From Pogostemon cablin (Eukaryota > Streptophyta > Magnoliopsida > Lamiales > Lamiaceae), in assembly GCA_023678885.1 (NCBI GenBank), contig CM043005.1:7182314-7246313 (forward strand): a stretch of 64,000 nt of DNA, in the 5' to 3' direction. A program made the translations under genes and the position numbers. This document shows, one piece after another, positions 49,614 through 62,257 of this stretch. The number at the start of each line of letters is the position of its first letter. Position 1 is the first letter of the stretch. The notes under the pieces were generated by a model, which was not told the origin of the DNA, did no database searches, and saw only the letters and a program-made list of their open reading frames with translations.

Positions 49614-51476
49614 TTAATAAAGTTTAATTTTTTGTAAATTGTAGATTAAAAAAGTTTAAAAAATAAAACATTAAATTGTAATTTAAAAAAATTAAGAAAA
49701 CTTATAAAAAAATTATAAATTTTGATTTTTATTCCAAAAGTTAATAAATTTAATAGATATAAATTTAAAATGTTAAAACAGAAAAACAAAGCGCTTGGTT
49801 GGAGGTATAAGGAGTGAGTAATGAGAATAAAAGGATGAGCGTTATTAAATACACACCCCCTTTTATTAAATACACACCCTTTATTTAATGCACACCCCTT
49901 TTAATTTTTTATTTCTTATTTTTATTGTATACACACCCCTTAAAATTACAAAACTATCATTTAAAACTTAAACTGTATACACACCAACGTAAAATCATCG
50001 ATTCAAATCTTGCTTAATAGAACATTCTATATTTTTATAAAATTTCAAGTTTAACTTTAATTAGTTGAAGATAGGAGGGCCTGTGAGTTCAGTTCAGAGT
50101 ATTTTGTTGATTTCTGTATGAAGATATGAATATTTGAAATCGGTAGATCATACATGTTTAGCTTTCTTTTTTATTTTTACTTCAATTTGGTTATAATCGG
50201 GCTTCCTCAACGCTGCCTTTTTTTCTTGCTTTGGTGGCTGTGGCATGCGTTGCCATGTGAGGTAAAACCCAATTCTCCATTATTCCTTCAAAATATATTA
50301 AAAACATCATTAATCCATTTATTTATGAATAAAATTATGAAAGGTGAAACCCACCAAAGTAATGATTATGAAGAGGAGGAAAGAGTGTTTATTGGATTTT
50401 GTGGAGATTTAATTAGAAGAACAAATAGGAGACGAAAGCATTGATTAAAGTATAGACGACTTCGTTCTTGTGGTGCTCCATAACCTAGGTTAAAAGGAGA
50501 GATTTCTAGCCTCAGTAATGGAGGAACTGTGGTTGATTTCCAGGAACCCGTCGGATGATGGCCAAGAATGTCGTGGAAGGAGGGGGTGTGTATGTAGGGA
50601 GTATATTTAATGGATTAAGGGTATTTTGGATTTTTTTATAAATATATAATATAATTAAATAATAATAGAGTGTGTATTCAATAATTGGGGGTGTGTAGGG
50701 ATGTAAACAAACTAAGCCGCTCGTAAACTATTCGAGACTCGATTCGAAAAAAAAATTCGTTCGAGTTCGTTCGTGGAAAAAAACGAGCCGAGCCGAGCTC
50801 GATTTTCGAGCTCGATTATTTTTTCGAGCCTCGAGCCCGAGGGTGTTTGGCTCTAAAGCTCGCGAACGTGTTCGTTTACAGACTCGCGAACGTGTTCGCG
50901 AACATGTTCGTTTAAAAGCTCGCGAACATGTTCGTTTATAGGCTCACGAACATGTTCGTTTATTAAGCTCGCGAACGTGTTCGTTTATAGGCTCGTGAAC
51001 GTGTTCGATAATAGGCTCGAATAGTGGTCAATATGCTCATTTTTCATATTATTACTCCATTATTATTATTATTATTATTGTTATTATTTATTATAACATA
51101 TTAATATGGTAATTTTAGAGTTTAAAATTTTTTACATAAATAAATAAACTTATATATATATATATATACTTTTATCAATATAATTTATAAGGAATATAAA
51201 TTTATAATTTTAAAAATATAGTATACTTTAAATTAAATAAAAATTTTAAAGTATGACAATGAAAATAATGAAATTATTAAAACGTAATTAATAAAAATAA
51301 AATTAAAAAGAGAGTGCATGTTATTAATTCTAAATAATGAATTTAAAGTTATATTTATAATGGGTTTAAAGATCTAAATTTTTTATTTTTTATTTCTATA
51401 TAAGATTTAGTTTTGATTTATTTATACTTAATTTGAATAAATATATGTATTTATATACATTAAATTTTAACTAATA

Positions 51477-51758
51477 CTCCCTCCGTTCCGGAAAACTTTT
51501 CACCTTTACTGTTCCACGTTGTTTAAGAAAAATTATACTTTTTGACCAACTTTATTGACTTTGGAGAGTATTGTAGTATTTTTAGGTAATAAAAAAGTAT
51601 AAAATAATGATATGTGTGTGAAAAATGAGTGGCAAATTTGAAATTAAAGTAACTTTTGAGGTTGTTGGATAAAGTGATGTTTTCTTTGTTAGAGGGTGAA
51701 AGGTTTTGTGGGGCAAACAAATGAGGAAAGTGAGAAAAGTATTATGGGACGGAAGGAG
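51477..51758. mobile_element. Stowaway-like MITE inside the hAT
   Basis: TA-flanked, ends CTCCCTCCGTTCCGGAAAA and GGGACGGAAGGAG. Confidence 0.72.
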
Positions 51759-51960
51759 TAGTAATTAATAAAATTGTAAGTATTTTAAAGTCGACACCTC
51801 ATTAATACATATATATATATGTATATATATATATGTATATATATATGTATATATATGTAAAAATAAATTAATTTAATATAATTATTTATTTATATTTTAA
51901 TAATATAATTTTATTTGAAGGAGAAATTTCGAATTTATATACACCCGTATTTGCCTTTTA

Positions 51961-51961
51961 A

Positions 51962-52026
<65 letters not shown>
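51961..52026. repeat. (ATT)n microsatellite
   Basis: About 21 ATT/TTA units inside the hAT. Confidence 0.9.
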
Positions 52027-52028
<2 letters not shown>

Positions 52029-52069
52029 GTTAATGGGATAACATAAGGATACATTCAAATTTTAGGCAA

Positions 52070-52311
52070 ATACTTGTGTGACACCGTCTTACATAAAGTC
52101 TTACGCGAGACGAATAAAAATTTATAAAATGTTAGCACTTTCGCTATATTCCATATAAAATGTTAGTTTTGTTTATATTATAAATTGTTCATAAAATAGT
52201 TCACTACACTATTATTACTTTTTATCGATTGAATATCACTTTTAATTAATAATATTATCACTTTTTATTCGTCTCATGTAAATATTTACGTGAGACGGTT
52301 TCACACAAGAC
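52070..52311. mobile_element. MITE with GTGAGACNGTNTCAC-type ends
   Basis: Left TACTTGTGTGACACCGTCTT and right GTGAGACGGTTTCACACAAG form inverted ends about 240 bases apart. Pieces of the same family occur near 13.9, 49.1, 58.1-58.35 and 62.65 kb. Confidence 0.55.
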
Positions 52312-53115
52312 CTACTCCAAAATTTAAATTAAATACATACTCCATATACTTATAAATGTTAATTAAAAAAATCTTTTGTTATATTATTAATATATATTTT
52401 AATTAATAATTAATACTTCTAATAATTAATAAAAATTTATAATAGCTCTAGATTCCACTTTTTATAAAAAAAATTATTAATAAAATTTTATTATTCATGA
52501 GACCTCACTCAAACATTTATACATTAAAAAACTAAAAAGTAAATTATTTTCAGCTTAACAAGCCGAACGAGCCCGAGCTCGAACAAATGACTAGTTTTTA
52601 TCGAGCCGAATTCGAGCTCGAGTTTATTTTTTTTTTATTCAATAAAAATATTTCGAGCCGAGCTCGTGAACTGTTCGCGAGCTCTACATTTTACACACGA
52701 GCCGAACTCGAGCTTAAAAAATAAAATGCGAATTGAAAAAAATTTCGAGCCGAGTTTCGAGCCCGAAGATGTTCGGCTCGGCTCGACTCGATTACATCCC
52801 TAGGGGTGTGCATTTAGTAAGACCCTAAAAGAATATTATTGATTTTCATTATAATGGTAATGAGAATCTAAATTTCTCGATCATTCCTATTATTCAATGT
52901 ATACCTTTACCCCCTATAATCAATTTTATCCTCGTTATCATTCCTCTCGTTAATGATCCCCATTTCATTACCTGGAATTTGTACCAAACCGCTCTAATTA
53001 AATAAGAAAAAAAAAAGACGATTGGTTTGTTGAGATTGGTTGCATTGATGGGTGATTTATTAATATTTTCAAAAATAAAAGAGCCACACAGAAAGTGTTT
53101 CTCCCTCGGCAGTTG

Positions 53116-56100
53116 ATGGCGTACCGCATCCCACTCTCTCCCATCACTGATCATCACCTCTTAATCAGAGCTTCCACCGCCGCCACTCAGAAGTTCCCTC
53201 TATTCCCACCGCCGCCACTGAATTCACCGCCTTTTCGTTATTCCTTGAGAAGAAATGTGCAAGTGCAACCGCCATTAATATCACCTTCAGACGCTCTACT
53301 CGAATCAGCTGTTGAATCTGAATATGCCCCCTCTGATCCACCGACCTCCTCCAAGCTTGTTCTCGTTGTTGGTGGCACCGGCGGTGTTGGTAATTTCTTC
53401 ACTTTTCCCGCATTAATTACATTTTTGTACTCATTTATAGAGTTTATTGAGTGGAGTAATTAATCATTATCAAACGGTAATAGAGAGGGAGGATTTGAAC
53501 TGTGTTTAATCGAATTGAAGGTTGGGTTGCTAGTGTGGAATTCTGTTGGTTTATAGTTTTGAGTGTGTTTCTTTACGATACTTAAACTTTGAGGCATTTA
53601 TAACTTTGTCTTTTAGTTTTCATGGCTGCTATTTTCTTGATCGAGCCCCTTATGTGATCATTTTAGTCACTGATTTAGAACTGAGAGAAAATAAGGTGAC
53701 AACATGATTATCTTTTGTCATGTGCAGTGAACTTTTTGTTGCAAATTTGTAACTTCTATATGGAAATATCTGTTGAGATGGTTAATTAGTTGCCAGAAGT
53801 GTGACTAAATAGGTATCAATGAGAGCTTCTAATCAGGAGAGAGGGATGGAAGAAGACTTTGACTCGGAAAATAGAGCTGATGATTCATTTGGGTATTGCT
53901 TTGCTTGGACTGGAAGGAGGAACGTCCACTTCCTCCTCGGCTTCCTTATTGGGAGTCTTACTCCCACTATCGCAGTGTTTCTCCTTCTATTTTTTGCCTA
54001 GAGACTCAGTAGAGCACACTACCTGGCCAAGATATCTAGTATGGGTGAATACTAAGATTTTGTTGAAGGAGAAGTGGATTAAGCACAATGTTAGATTTTT
54101 AGTTTTGACTGCTTCTCTGTTATCATTGCAAATCTTGGGTGCCTTATCCTTATATTTTCACCGTGGACGTAACGAGAGCATATATATTCAGGATCTAGCT
54201 ATTTTATGCATGTGTGTGTGAGTGTGCATTTATGGACCAGCTTTCTTGTCCCATCACATTGCTAAAGCACTGAATTTCTGTGTAGGGCAATTGGTTGTAG
54301 CGTTATTGCTCAATCGGAAAATCAAATCACGGCTCTTAACTCGAAATCCTGAGAAAGTTGCCACTCTCTTTGGCGAACAAGATGAGGAGAAATTACAGGT
54401 TCTTACATCTTCTGCTTAATTGTTGAATCAGTTCCAACTAAAGTTTGTCATATGATAAATTGATTCATCTTTTTCTAAAACTCTGGGTGTCTTTATTCCT
54501 AAAGCATCTTTATGAACTTGCTAGGTGCGCCAAGGTGACACACGGAACCCAGAGGATTTGGATCCTTCTGTATTTGAGGTTTGATGACTTTCATCTGCCT
54601 TAACTTTTGATTTTATGTTTTTCTTTGAATGATTTTAGAATCTTCAAGGAGATTGTGAAATGAGAGCATACTGGTGAAGACCTAAACAGTTTAAGATTTG
54701 TGTTACAGGATGTCACCCATGTTATCTGCTGCACTGGAACAACTGCGTTTCCGTCTAAGAGATGGGATGGAGATAATACACCTGAAAGAGTAGGTTAGAC
54801 TATTGCTCTCTAAGTATTGGTTCGGTGTTCGAGTGTTGTTCCTGTGCACTCCACGCCTTCGTGAAAAGATTCAAGTTGGAACTTTAGCAAGCTGTCTAAA
54901 GAGCGCTCTAGAATTAAAATTATTATTTTTACGTGCATAAGAGGACACTTTCCTGGATGAATAAGCAAGTGATGCCCAAACAATAATCCTTTCTAGTTCT
55001 ATCAGTCCCCTGCTTCACAAATGCATATCTCTTAAGACTTTATCATTGCATGCATTTTATGGAAACTATGGATAGCTTTACGAGTTTGGTGTTATATGAT
55101 CTGCAACTATCAATAAAATTTTTATTTAGCCCGTCAATGGAAGATGCGATGCCTACAAACCAAGTGAAATATGGATGCCCTAGAGTCCAAACAACGATCT
55201 AATACAAACTTATGTCTACGGAGCCTAAAGGTTTCATTATAGAACTGGCTTGATCTTTGTTGTTGATTTTATTATGTTCTAAATTCCAAGTGACACACTT
55301 CCTGCTCTCGTGCTAGAATTTTTTACATTTTGTGGCTGTTGTATGACACTTGATGTGCTTATTCATTGCTGTACCTATTCTGTCCACAATACTCCTTTGT
55401 AGACTGGGAAGGTGTCAGAAACCTTGTATCATCATTGCCTTCATCATTGAAAAGAATTGTGCTTGTTTCTTCGATTGGGGTGACCAAGTTCAATGAACTC
55501 CCCTGGAGGTATGCTTTTATACTGTGCGATATTTGCACAAGTCCTTCATAGCTTTTCATTCTGAAGTGATCTAGTCTTGCATTTAACAATTAACATAGAA
55601 GGTGCCTTAAAGGAACATCATAAAAAATGTTAATTCTGCCTTGATGTGAAAGCGTTCATGCACCTATATATCAATGTTGTTTAATCCTAGTAATCACTAT
55701 TCTTTTCGATGCATAATGCATTACTAGAAGAATACATATCCAATGCACCATACTTTTATTACAGAAACATGCTTACACGTGCTATGTCAATCCTCAGACT
55801 GGATATTACATTTCTTCTGACTCGATCTTTCTTTATGTCATAGCATCATGAACCTCTTTGGTGTTCTGAAGTACAAGAAAATGGGTGAGGACTTTGTTCG
55901 TAATTCTGGGCTTCCATACACTATTATAAGGTGTGAATATCTCTTTTCAGTCAGTGGACTTTCTTTGATAGTTGAAGCCATGCTGTCTTCATATAAGTAG
56001 AAGTTCTTTCTCTTCTCATGTGCTTATCTTGTACCAGAGCTGGTAGATTAACAGATGGACCCTACACATCTTATGATCTTAACACTCTGCTCCAGGCTAC

Positions 56101-56604
56101 TGCTGGTGAACGTCGAGCTGTGCTTTTAGGTCAAGGTAAACTATTTGTTTGTACACTTGTTTTCTTATTTTTTACTCTTTACAATACACACCAAGTGTCA
56201 ATGTTGCATGTGGTTTCCAGGGGACAAACTTGTGGGTGAGGTTAGTCGGCTCGTTGTTGCAGAAGCTTGCATACAGGCACTGGACATCGACTTTACTCAA
56301 GGCCAGATTTATGAGATCAACTCAGTCCAGGTCATTATTCTCTTCAACATGAAATTGATAGATGAGTGATTCTACCAAGTTTATACATCTCTGTAACTGT
56401 TAAAAGTCTTCTCATCCCTGAGAATATAGACACTGTCCACGTCTCACGGTCGTTTCTGTTTTATTTTGGAATCCGTTGATGCACTGATGAAGTATTTGCT
56501 TCACTACACCATATTTGAAACTAATGCAGGGGGAAGGACCAGGAAGTGATCCCCAAAAGTGGCAAGAATTATTCAAAGCTGCTCAGAAACAACTCCAACT
56601 GTGA
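53116..56604 (+). CDS. NAD(P)-binding Rossmann-fold protein, atypical SDR, probably plastid
   Basis: Exons: 53116-53389, 54286-54398, 54525-54578, 54709-54793, 55403-55508, 55844-55930, 56038-56135, 56221-56330, 56530-56604; all introns GT-AG, phases agree, 333 residues. The ATG at 53116 is the first in frame. Residues 1 to about 75 are rich in Ser, Pro and basic residues, as in a chloroplast transit peptide. VVGGTGGVGQLVV (about 83-95) is the dinucleotide-binding glycine motif. VTHVICCTGTTAFPSKRW, KRIVLVSSIGVT and FGVLKYKKMGEDFVRNSGLPYTI follow; the last supplies the Y-x3-K-like part of NmrA-type atypical SDRs. It resembles Arabidopsis At4g31530-type proteins, whose substrate I do not know. 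The large first intron (about 900 bases) carries open frames with no support as exons. Confidence 0.92.
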
Positions 56605-57209
56605 TGCCTCATTTGTTGGAAATAATATGATTTATTAAAATACAAATGTAGGGGAAAAAAAATAGAGAACATTTGACATGCATCCTTGCTGACCTGGACT
56701 CTGGTTTTATTTTGTATATGGCGTTTTGTGTCAGAATGTTGATGAATTGTGTTGTGTAAGAAAAAATTAGTTTAGTTTGATACAATGATTGCTCCACCAC
56801 TTCTTGTTGGTTATTTATTTATTTTCTTTTTTCTTTTAATAATATTTGAATATCCTGTTCGTAGACCCACACAAATACAGGGAAATCAAAACCTACCATT
56901 CACTAGCAAGTACTCCAAATTGCACCACCAACACAACAGCTAAGGGAAGAAAGTTAGTGGATGGTGACTACATTGAAATGCAGAAAGAAAAAGTAAATCA
57001 ATTTAACTAATATAATTGATTATTTGGTTTATTAAAATTATTAAGTGGATTATTAAAAGTTGAAAAAATCATATACAATGAATGAGTATGAAAATTGTCT
57101 TAATTTTTTATTAGTTTTATGAGGTATTGTAATCCACCTCATTTGTTGGAGTGGGTTAGTGTGTAAATTCTTTTATTTGTAATAAAATTTGAAGGTTCAT
57201 AAAATATTA
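56605..57209. other. 3' flank of the Rossmann-fold gene
   Basis: 3' UTR and AT-rich DNA. No gene recognised. Confidence 0.5.
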
Positions 57210-57431
57210 CTCTCTCTGGCCGTCCGAAAGAGGGTATTTTACTTTTGTGCACGTTGATTAAGGAGCATTATTATTTAATGTGTAGTGGGTAGTTGTATTA
57301 GTGGGAGTGTGGACCCCATATTTTAATTGTATTAGTAGGTGTGTGTAGGTTCTATATGTGTAAAAAAAGAAATAACTCTCTTTGAAACGGACGACCAAAA
57401 TGGAAAAAAACTCTCGAAGAGCGGACGAGAG
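57210..57431. mobile_element. Stowaway-like MITE
   Basis: TA-flanked, ends CTCTCTCTGGCCGTCCGAAA and GAGCGGACGAGAG. Confidence 0.7.
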
Positions 57432-57670
57432 TATTAATTAGCAAATACTCCCTTAAGTTTACAGTCTATTTAAAGTAATTAAATACACTTGAACCAATAG
57501 ATAAGCATTCTTTTTTCTAAATTTAAATACTACTAATATTTATTGATGTTTAATTAATGGCATAATTTAATTTGTATTTTTAAGTTTGTTAGATTATTGT
57601 CTTGTCTTAAATGCTACCGCAAGCGAATAAAATTCATCGCCTTATAGTCAAGCATACAAAAATGGTATAT

Positions 57671-57928
57671 GCTCCCAAAGATATTGACACACCTTTCTTT
57701 TTGGGTTATCCCACAAAAATTGACATATCTCATTTTTAAGGATATGAGACTCATACAAAAATAATTTATTTATTTATATGGACCCACACACACATCACAC
57801 TCACCACTAATACAACTAACCACTACACATTAAATATTATATCTCGCACTTCACTTTATATTAAATTATTATACACTTTAATCTCTGTGCCCAAAAAAAA
57901 TGTGTCAATTGTTTTGGGACGGAGGGAG
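57671..57928. mobile_element. Stowaway-like MITE
   Basis: Ends GCTCCCAAAGATATTGACAC and GTCAATTGTTTTGGGACGG followed by GAGGGAG. The left end is diverged from the family consensus. Confidence 0.68.
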
Positions 57929-57934
57929 TATTAA

Positions 57935-58458
57935 ATATTAATTGGATTATAAGAAATTATAATAAATCGATTCTTAAAATAAATAATTAAGACCCCCATA
58001 AATTATGAGTTTATGAGTTATTTTAAATTTGGTTCAAGTCAAATAATTTAAGTGAGTCTAGTCCAAAACAAATAAAAAGAATATTTTAAAATATTCCATT
58101 TTCCCGCCACTTATAAATAAAGTTAGGAAAATCATCTCACAATAAGATCATTTTATGCTTTAGTAATTAATTATCACTTTTTATTATAAATATTATCATA
58201 TTTTTTAAAAAACATTATCATTTTTCAATTATAGTATATAAATAATTTACAACACCTTTATCACTTTTCGTCAATTAGATATTACTTTTCGTTATAAAAA
58301 GGTATTACTTATTCGTCTTATGAAAGTCATTGTGTGAGACGGTCTCGATTCAATAACGTAAAAATGAGTATTCATATGAGCTCGAGTAGTCACGAGTCGA
58401 GCTGAACTCGAGTCTTATCGAGTCAAGTTATCGAACGACTCGTTTGTTTTAACAACTA
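57935..58458. other. AT-rich DNA with old MITE and hAT-like fragments
   Basis: 58130-58345 holds GATCATTTTATG and GTGTGAGACGGTCTCG pieces of the GTGAGAC MITE family. 58375-58450 has six GAGTCGAG/CTCGAGT motifs like the arrays of the hAT at 50.7 kb, without an identifiable end. No gene. Confidence 0.45.
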
Positions 58459-58668
58459 CTCCCTCCGTCCCGCCCAAAGAGATGCATTTGTTTTTTGCAC
58501 GTAGATTAAGGAGTATTATTATTTTATGTTAGGTGGGTAGGTGTATTAGAGAGATGTGATGTGTAGTGGTGGACCATTGGTGGGTCATTTTTACTAAAAT
58601 AGGAAAATGTTGCAATTTGAATGAGACGTCCAATATAATAGAATGATGTTTGGGCAGGACAGAGGGAG
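58459..58668. mobile_element. Stowaway-like MITE
   Basis: TA-flanked, ends CTCCCTCCGTCCCGCCCAAA and TTTGGGCAGGACAGAGGGAG. Confidence 0.78.
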
Positions 58669-59091
58669 TATATATGTACAGAAGTGATTTTCCAAGGGTT
58701 TTGAAAACCGAAACCAAAAATCACCGGTTGCAGTTCATGGTCTATTCAAAATTACAATTGTCATCTCTCATGGTCTATTTCACGACATATTTCAAGTTCA
58801 ATTCATAATCTATAAAATAAATATATAAATATCTTTGCAAATTATAACACCAAACCATAGCTTGTTGTCAAACTGCCTCATTGAATTACCTGAGATTGTT
58901 GGCCTACACCACAACGTGTTGTCGAATTGTCTCATTAAATTACATGTTGAGTACGGTTGGAAAATCTCTATTGGTGAAATTAAAAATCAATATTATTGAA
59001 AAGTTTAAGTAAATAATTTTATAAATAGTTAGTAGCATATACAAAGTGATTAATGCCATGTGCTCCTTAAGAGAAAAAAAAATTTAAGATA
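58669..59091. other. Intergenic, short direct repeat
   Basis: CATAGCTTGTTGTCAAACTG (58857) and CAACGTGTTGTCGAATTG (58912) begin two related about 55-base units. No gene. Confidence 0.4.
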
Positions 59092-59324
59092 CTCCCTCCG
59101 TCTCTTGATATGTATCAATTTTGCCATTTTGATCCGTCCCAATACAAAGTATTCATTTCCTTTTTTGGATTGATGTGACACACAAGGGCCCACACTCAAC
59201 ACTAATACAACTATCCACTACACAGTATAATATTATTTCTCTCACCTCAATACACATTAAAATATTATACTCCTTAATCCACGTGAATAAAGTAAATGGA
59301 TACATATTAGAGGGATGGAGGGAG
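59092..59324. mobile_element. Stowaway-like MITE
   Basis: TA-flanked, ends CTCCCTCCGTCTCTTGATA and TATTAGAGGGATGGAGGGAG. Confidence 0.78.
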
Positions 59325-59550
59325 TATTTAAAAACCTTTGCGGGATTGGATTTTTTTGATAGTGGAAGTGCCATAAAGCGCGAACCAAGATCCATGATAC
59401 GAAAACAAAAATCAGAATCAAAAAGAAAAAGATATCGTGATGTAAATCTATAATTCCTTGTATCATAGAAAAACAGTAAAAAATGGACGTTGAAAACTTT
59501 TAAGATATGAAGAAATATCGTTACGGGTCCAACTCTAAATAATTAATCTA

Positions 59551-59712
59551 CTCCCTTTGTTCCAGTTATATCCCCTCAGTTGTTTTTTACGTAAATTAAG
59601 AAATATTATTATTTTATGTGTAGTGGGTAATTGTATTAGTAGTGAGTGGTAAGACATATATGAGACCTTTCAATAAGACGTGCAATAAGGACCTTTTGGT
59701 GGGATGGAGAAG
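59551..59712. mobile_element. Stowaway-like MITE, internally deleted
   Basis: Ends CTCCCTTTGTTCCAG and GGTGGGATGGAGAAG; 162 bp, shorter than its neighbours. It lies 27 bases left of the MULE at 59740. Confidence 0.65.
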
Positions 59713-60199
59713 TATTTTTCAAGGCTGGTATTTTAAAAAGAAAAATTTCTAACAATGTCACTTTCAATACATCTTTTTTAAAAATGCCACCCACAATAAT
59801 ATTTTTTAAAAATGCCACTTTTTAATTTTTTTAAACCCAAATACTTCTTCACTCATATAAAGTTCATTCTCCATTCTCTCACTATTGTTCATTTTGCCTC
59901 ATTCTCTCTTCTCAATCTATCATTATTCTTCAAGATTTTTAAAGATTTAGAAGGCAACCATACGAGGAAAGCGACAATGGCACAACGCAACCCAATATGA
60001 ATTTAGGTTAGTAAATCTTACAATTTGTTTTTCATAAACTAAATTTAGGGTTTTGTGAAAATAAACATGTGAATTATATTGGGATGATGTTATTTTGGTG
60101 TTTGATTAGATGAATACGAATTTTTACATCACTTGAGGTGTTTAGAATATTGATTAACACATGTATTATGAATATTTTGGTAAAAATCTAAACTTTGAG

Positions 60200-60700
60200 G
60201 TATAGAAATCACAATTCGCAAAGAGTTGCGTGACAGGTTGTGCGTAAGGTCGCACTCACTTTCAGTAAGTAGTCACTTGTAAGTCGCACGAATGGTTACA
60301 TGAACAGTTGCGTAGTTAGTTGTGTGGTTGTTCGTGTGCATGATCGCATGAATGGTTGCGTGTGTGGTTACTTGATTAGTTGTGTGAGTAGTCGCACGCG
60401 TACATGGTCGCTTAGTTAGTCGCATGGTTAGTCGCGTGTATGGTCGTATGAGTATTCGCATGTGTGGTCGCTTGATCAGCCGCGTGAATAGTCGCATGCG
60501 TGCATGATCGCTTGGTTAGTCACGTTTATGGTCGCATGTGTAGTAGTGTGCATAGTTGCTTGAGCAGTCGTGCATGGTCGCATGAGTAGTCGCGTGCATG
60601 GTCGCTTGGTTAGTCGCATGGCTAGTCGCGTGCATGGTCGCATGTGTAATCGCATAAATGGTCGCTTGATTAGTCGCGTGAGTAGTTAGTCGCGCGCACA
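60200..60700 (+). repeat. 12-bp minisatellite GGTCGCNTGNNT, left arm of the MULE
   Basis: About 35 imperfect units of 12 bases, with AGTCGC or GGTCGC as the constant core. The minus strand has open frames translating to His-Ala-Thr-Met/Asn four-residue repeats (60273-60497, 60516-60701), an effect of the 12-base period. Confidence 0.8.
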
Positions 60701-60789
60701 TGATTTATCAAGAATATAAACAAATGAGGTTGCGGGTAAATAACGTATACACAATTTTTAATGTTTTTTTTAATATTAAATATATATTT

Positions 60790-61252
60790 CAAATTTCAGA
60801 TAAGATTCCTATTCTATGCCTTTGGGATGGAAAATGGCTATATGATTCCGGTCAATGGAAATATGATGGAGAGGAAACCAAGTCAAAAAATGTGTGGGGA
60901 GATATAGATACAAATTATGAATAATTATTAGATAAAATATTTGACTTGACCTAAGTTAACAAAGAAAATCATGACATTAAGATGTCATATTGGTTTGGCT
61001 ATAAATCATATGGAATCGTGCCTCCTTGTCCGGTAAATGAGTTATATGACGTGTAACTGTTCTTGATGATGAATAAGAAAGATCCATTGTCATTGCCTTG
61101 TGTTATGATCAATCTTGATGGGCCTATTGATTTAGCACATTGAGTGGATAAATTGGCATACATCAAATGGAACAAATAGAAAATGAAAGTGGGAAGACAA
61201 AAGTAAGGTGATAATGTAGTGGAGGAAACGATTTTGTGCGGAACTATTCTCA
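60790..61252 (+). pseudogene. Truncated mudrA-like transposase, N-terminal region only
   Basis: One frame reads IPILCLWDGKWLYDSGQWKY, then DIDTNYE, LLDKIF, KMSYWFGYKSYGIVPPCPV and LFLMMNKKDPLSLP. This is the N-terminal (pre-zinc-finger) domain seen before the catalytic core of plant MuDR-type transposases. The frame stays in register but has six stop codons (the first at about 60922). The catalytic DDE domain, SWIM zinc finger and mudrB are absent. It cannot make active transposase. Family assignment rests on my recognition of the motif pattern. Confidence 0.68.
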
Positions 61253-61559
61253 AATGAACTCGTAGCTCTGTAATTAGTAGTACTTCAATTATTTAGTTAT
61301 TAGATGAACTTATAACAATGTAGTTTGCAAAACATGCTAGCTTAGCATTTTTGTTGAGTTGTGTACTCAAATCATTATAAATTTAGGTATATTTATTTGT
61401 ACCATTGACTTTTTATGTATTCGAAGTTGCTTTAATCATTATTTTTTGAGCTTTCAAATTGAGAATTGTAATATTTGTTCTTATACTATATGTTTCAACT
61501 ATGTGATTATGGGCTTTTATTATAAATAATTTAGTCGCATTTTTTTGTTACCAATGTAG

Positions 61560-62022
61560 TTACATGAACAATCACGCAAATGCTTACGAGACCACACGCA
61601 AACCTGCATGCAACCACATAAGCGACCCTACCTGCAACTGTTGATGCAACTTATTGTGCGACTATACGCTTCAATTATAAGCAACTTTTTGTGAAATCAA
61701 TTATGCAACTGCTTACGAGACAACACACGCGACCATCAATGCAACCTTATGTGCGACCCTGCATGCCACCTCTTGTGCGATCCTGGATGAGACACTTATG
61801 CCACTATAGGTAGAAACATATAGTCATAGATTGATCACACAAATAGTCACAAGAAAGGTCGCACAATACCGTGCGACCAACTGTGTGACTTTGTACGCGA
61901 CCTTTTATGCGACCAACTGTGCGATCCTGTATGCGACCTTTTGTGCGACCCTGTATGCGACCAACTGTGCGGTCTTATACGCGACTTTTTGTGTGACCCT
62001 ATCGCGACCTTTTATGCGATCA
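61560..62022 (-). repeat. GCGACC minisatellite, right arm of the MULE
   Basis: About 25 imperfect units with TGTGCGACC or TATGCGACC cores at spacings of 12 to 18 bases, inverted relative to the left array. Regular 15-base spacing appears at 61880-62010. Confidence 0.8.
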
Positions 62023-62257
62023 AAATTCATATTGGGTTGCGTTGTGCCGTCTTTGCTTCTCTCGTGTAGTTGCCTTTTCAAATTTTTAAAATTTTTGAAG
62101 AATGAATGATAGAGTAAGAAGAGGGAATGAGGCAAAATGAATAAGAAAGAGAAAAGAGAGAATGAGGTTTAATGAGTAAAGTGGTATTTGGGTCCAAAAA
62201 AATAAAAAGTGGCATATTTCATAATAAATTGTTGTGGGTGTCATCTAAAAAAAAAAA

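Larger units (their letters stand above)
50696..52802. mobile_element. hAT element with TTCGAGCTCGAA arrays (2107 bp) nested in a MULE
   Basis: A perfect 8-bp TSD, GGGGTGTG, lies at 50688-50695 and 52803-52810. The ends are TAGGGATGTAA and, inverted, TAGGGATGTAATCG. Left (50715-51020) and right (52560-52790) blocks are packed with GCTCGAGCC, TTCGAGCTCG and GCGAACGTGTTCG. The centre is AT-rich and has two MITEs and a TTA repeat, but no transposase. Confidence 0.9.
49837..52825. mobile_element. Mutator-like element interrupted by a hAT (2989 bp, 874 bp without it)
   Basis: Ends GAGCGTTATTAAATACACAC and, inverted, GGGTCTTACTAAATGCACAC; similarity continues about 45 bases once the hAT at 50696-52802 is removed. 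The flanks TAAAAGGAT (49828-49836) and TAAAAGAAT (52826-52834) are a 9-bp TSD with one difference. The interior (50060-50620) is non-repetitive, has an open frame of 96 codons at 50154-50444 and may be captured DNA of unknown origin. Confidence 0.82.

Noticed and set aside
53819..54221. Open frames of 60-120 codons in the first intron of the Rossmann-fold gene
   Set aside because: They lie between well-supported exons, have no recognised domain and would break the conserved glycine motif if included.
60273..60701. Open frames encoding His-Ala-Thr repeats
   Set aside because: They are a by-product of the 12-base minisatellite period inside a MULE; no start context or independent support.
60200..62022. 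Regularly spaced repeats as a possible CRISPR array
   Set aside because: Units are contiguous and imperfect with no unique spacers of constant length, and this is eukaryotic transposon DNA.
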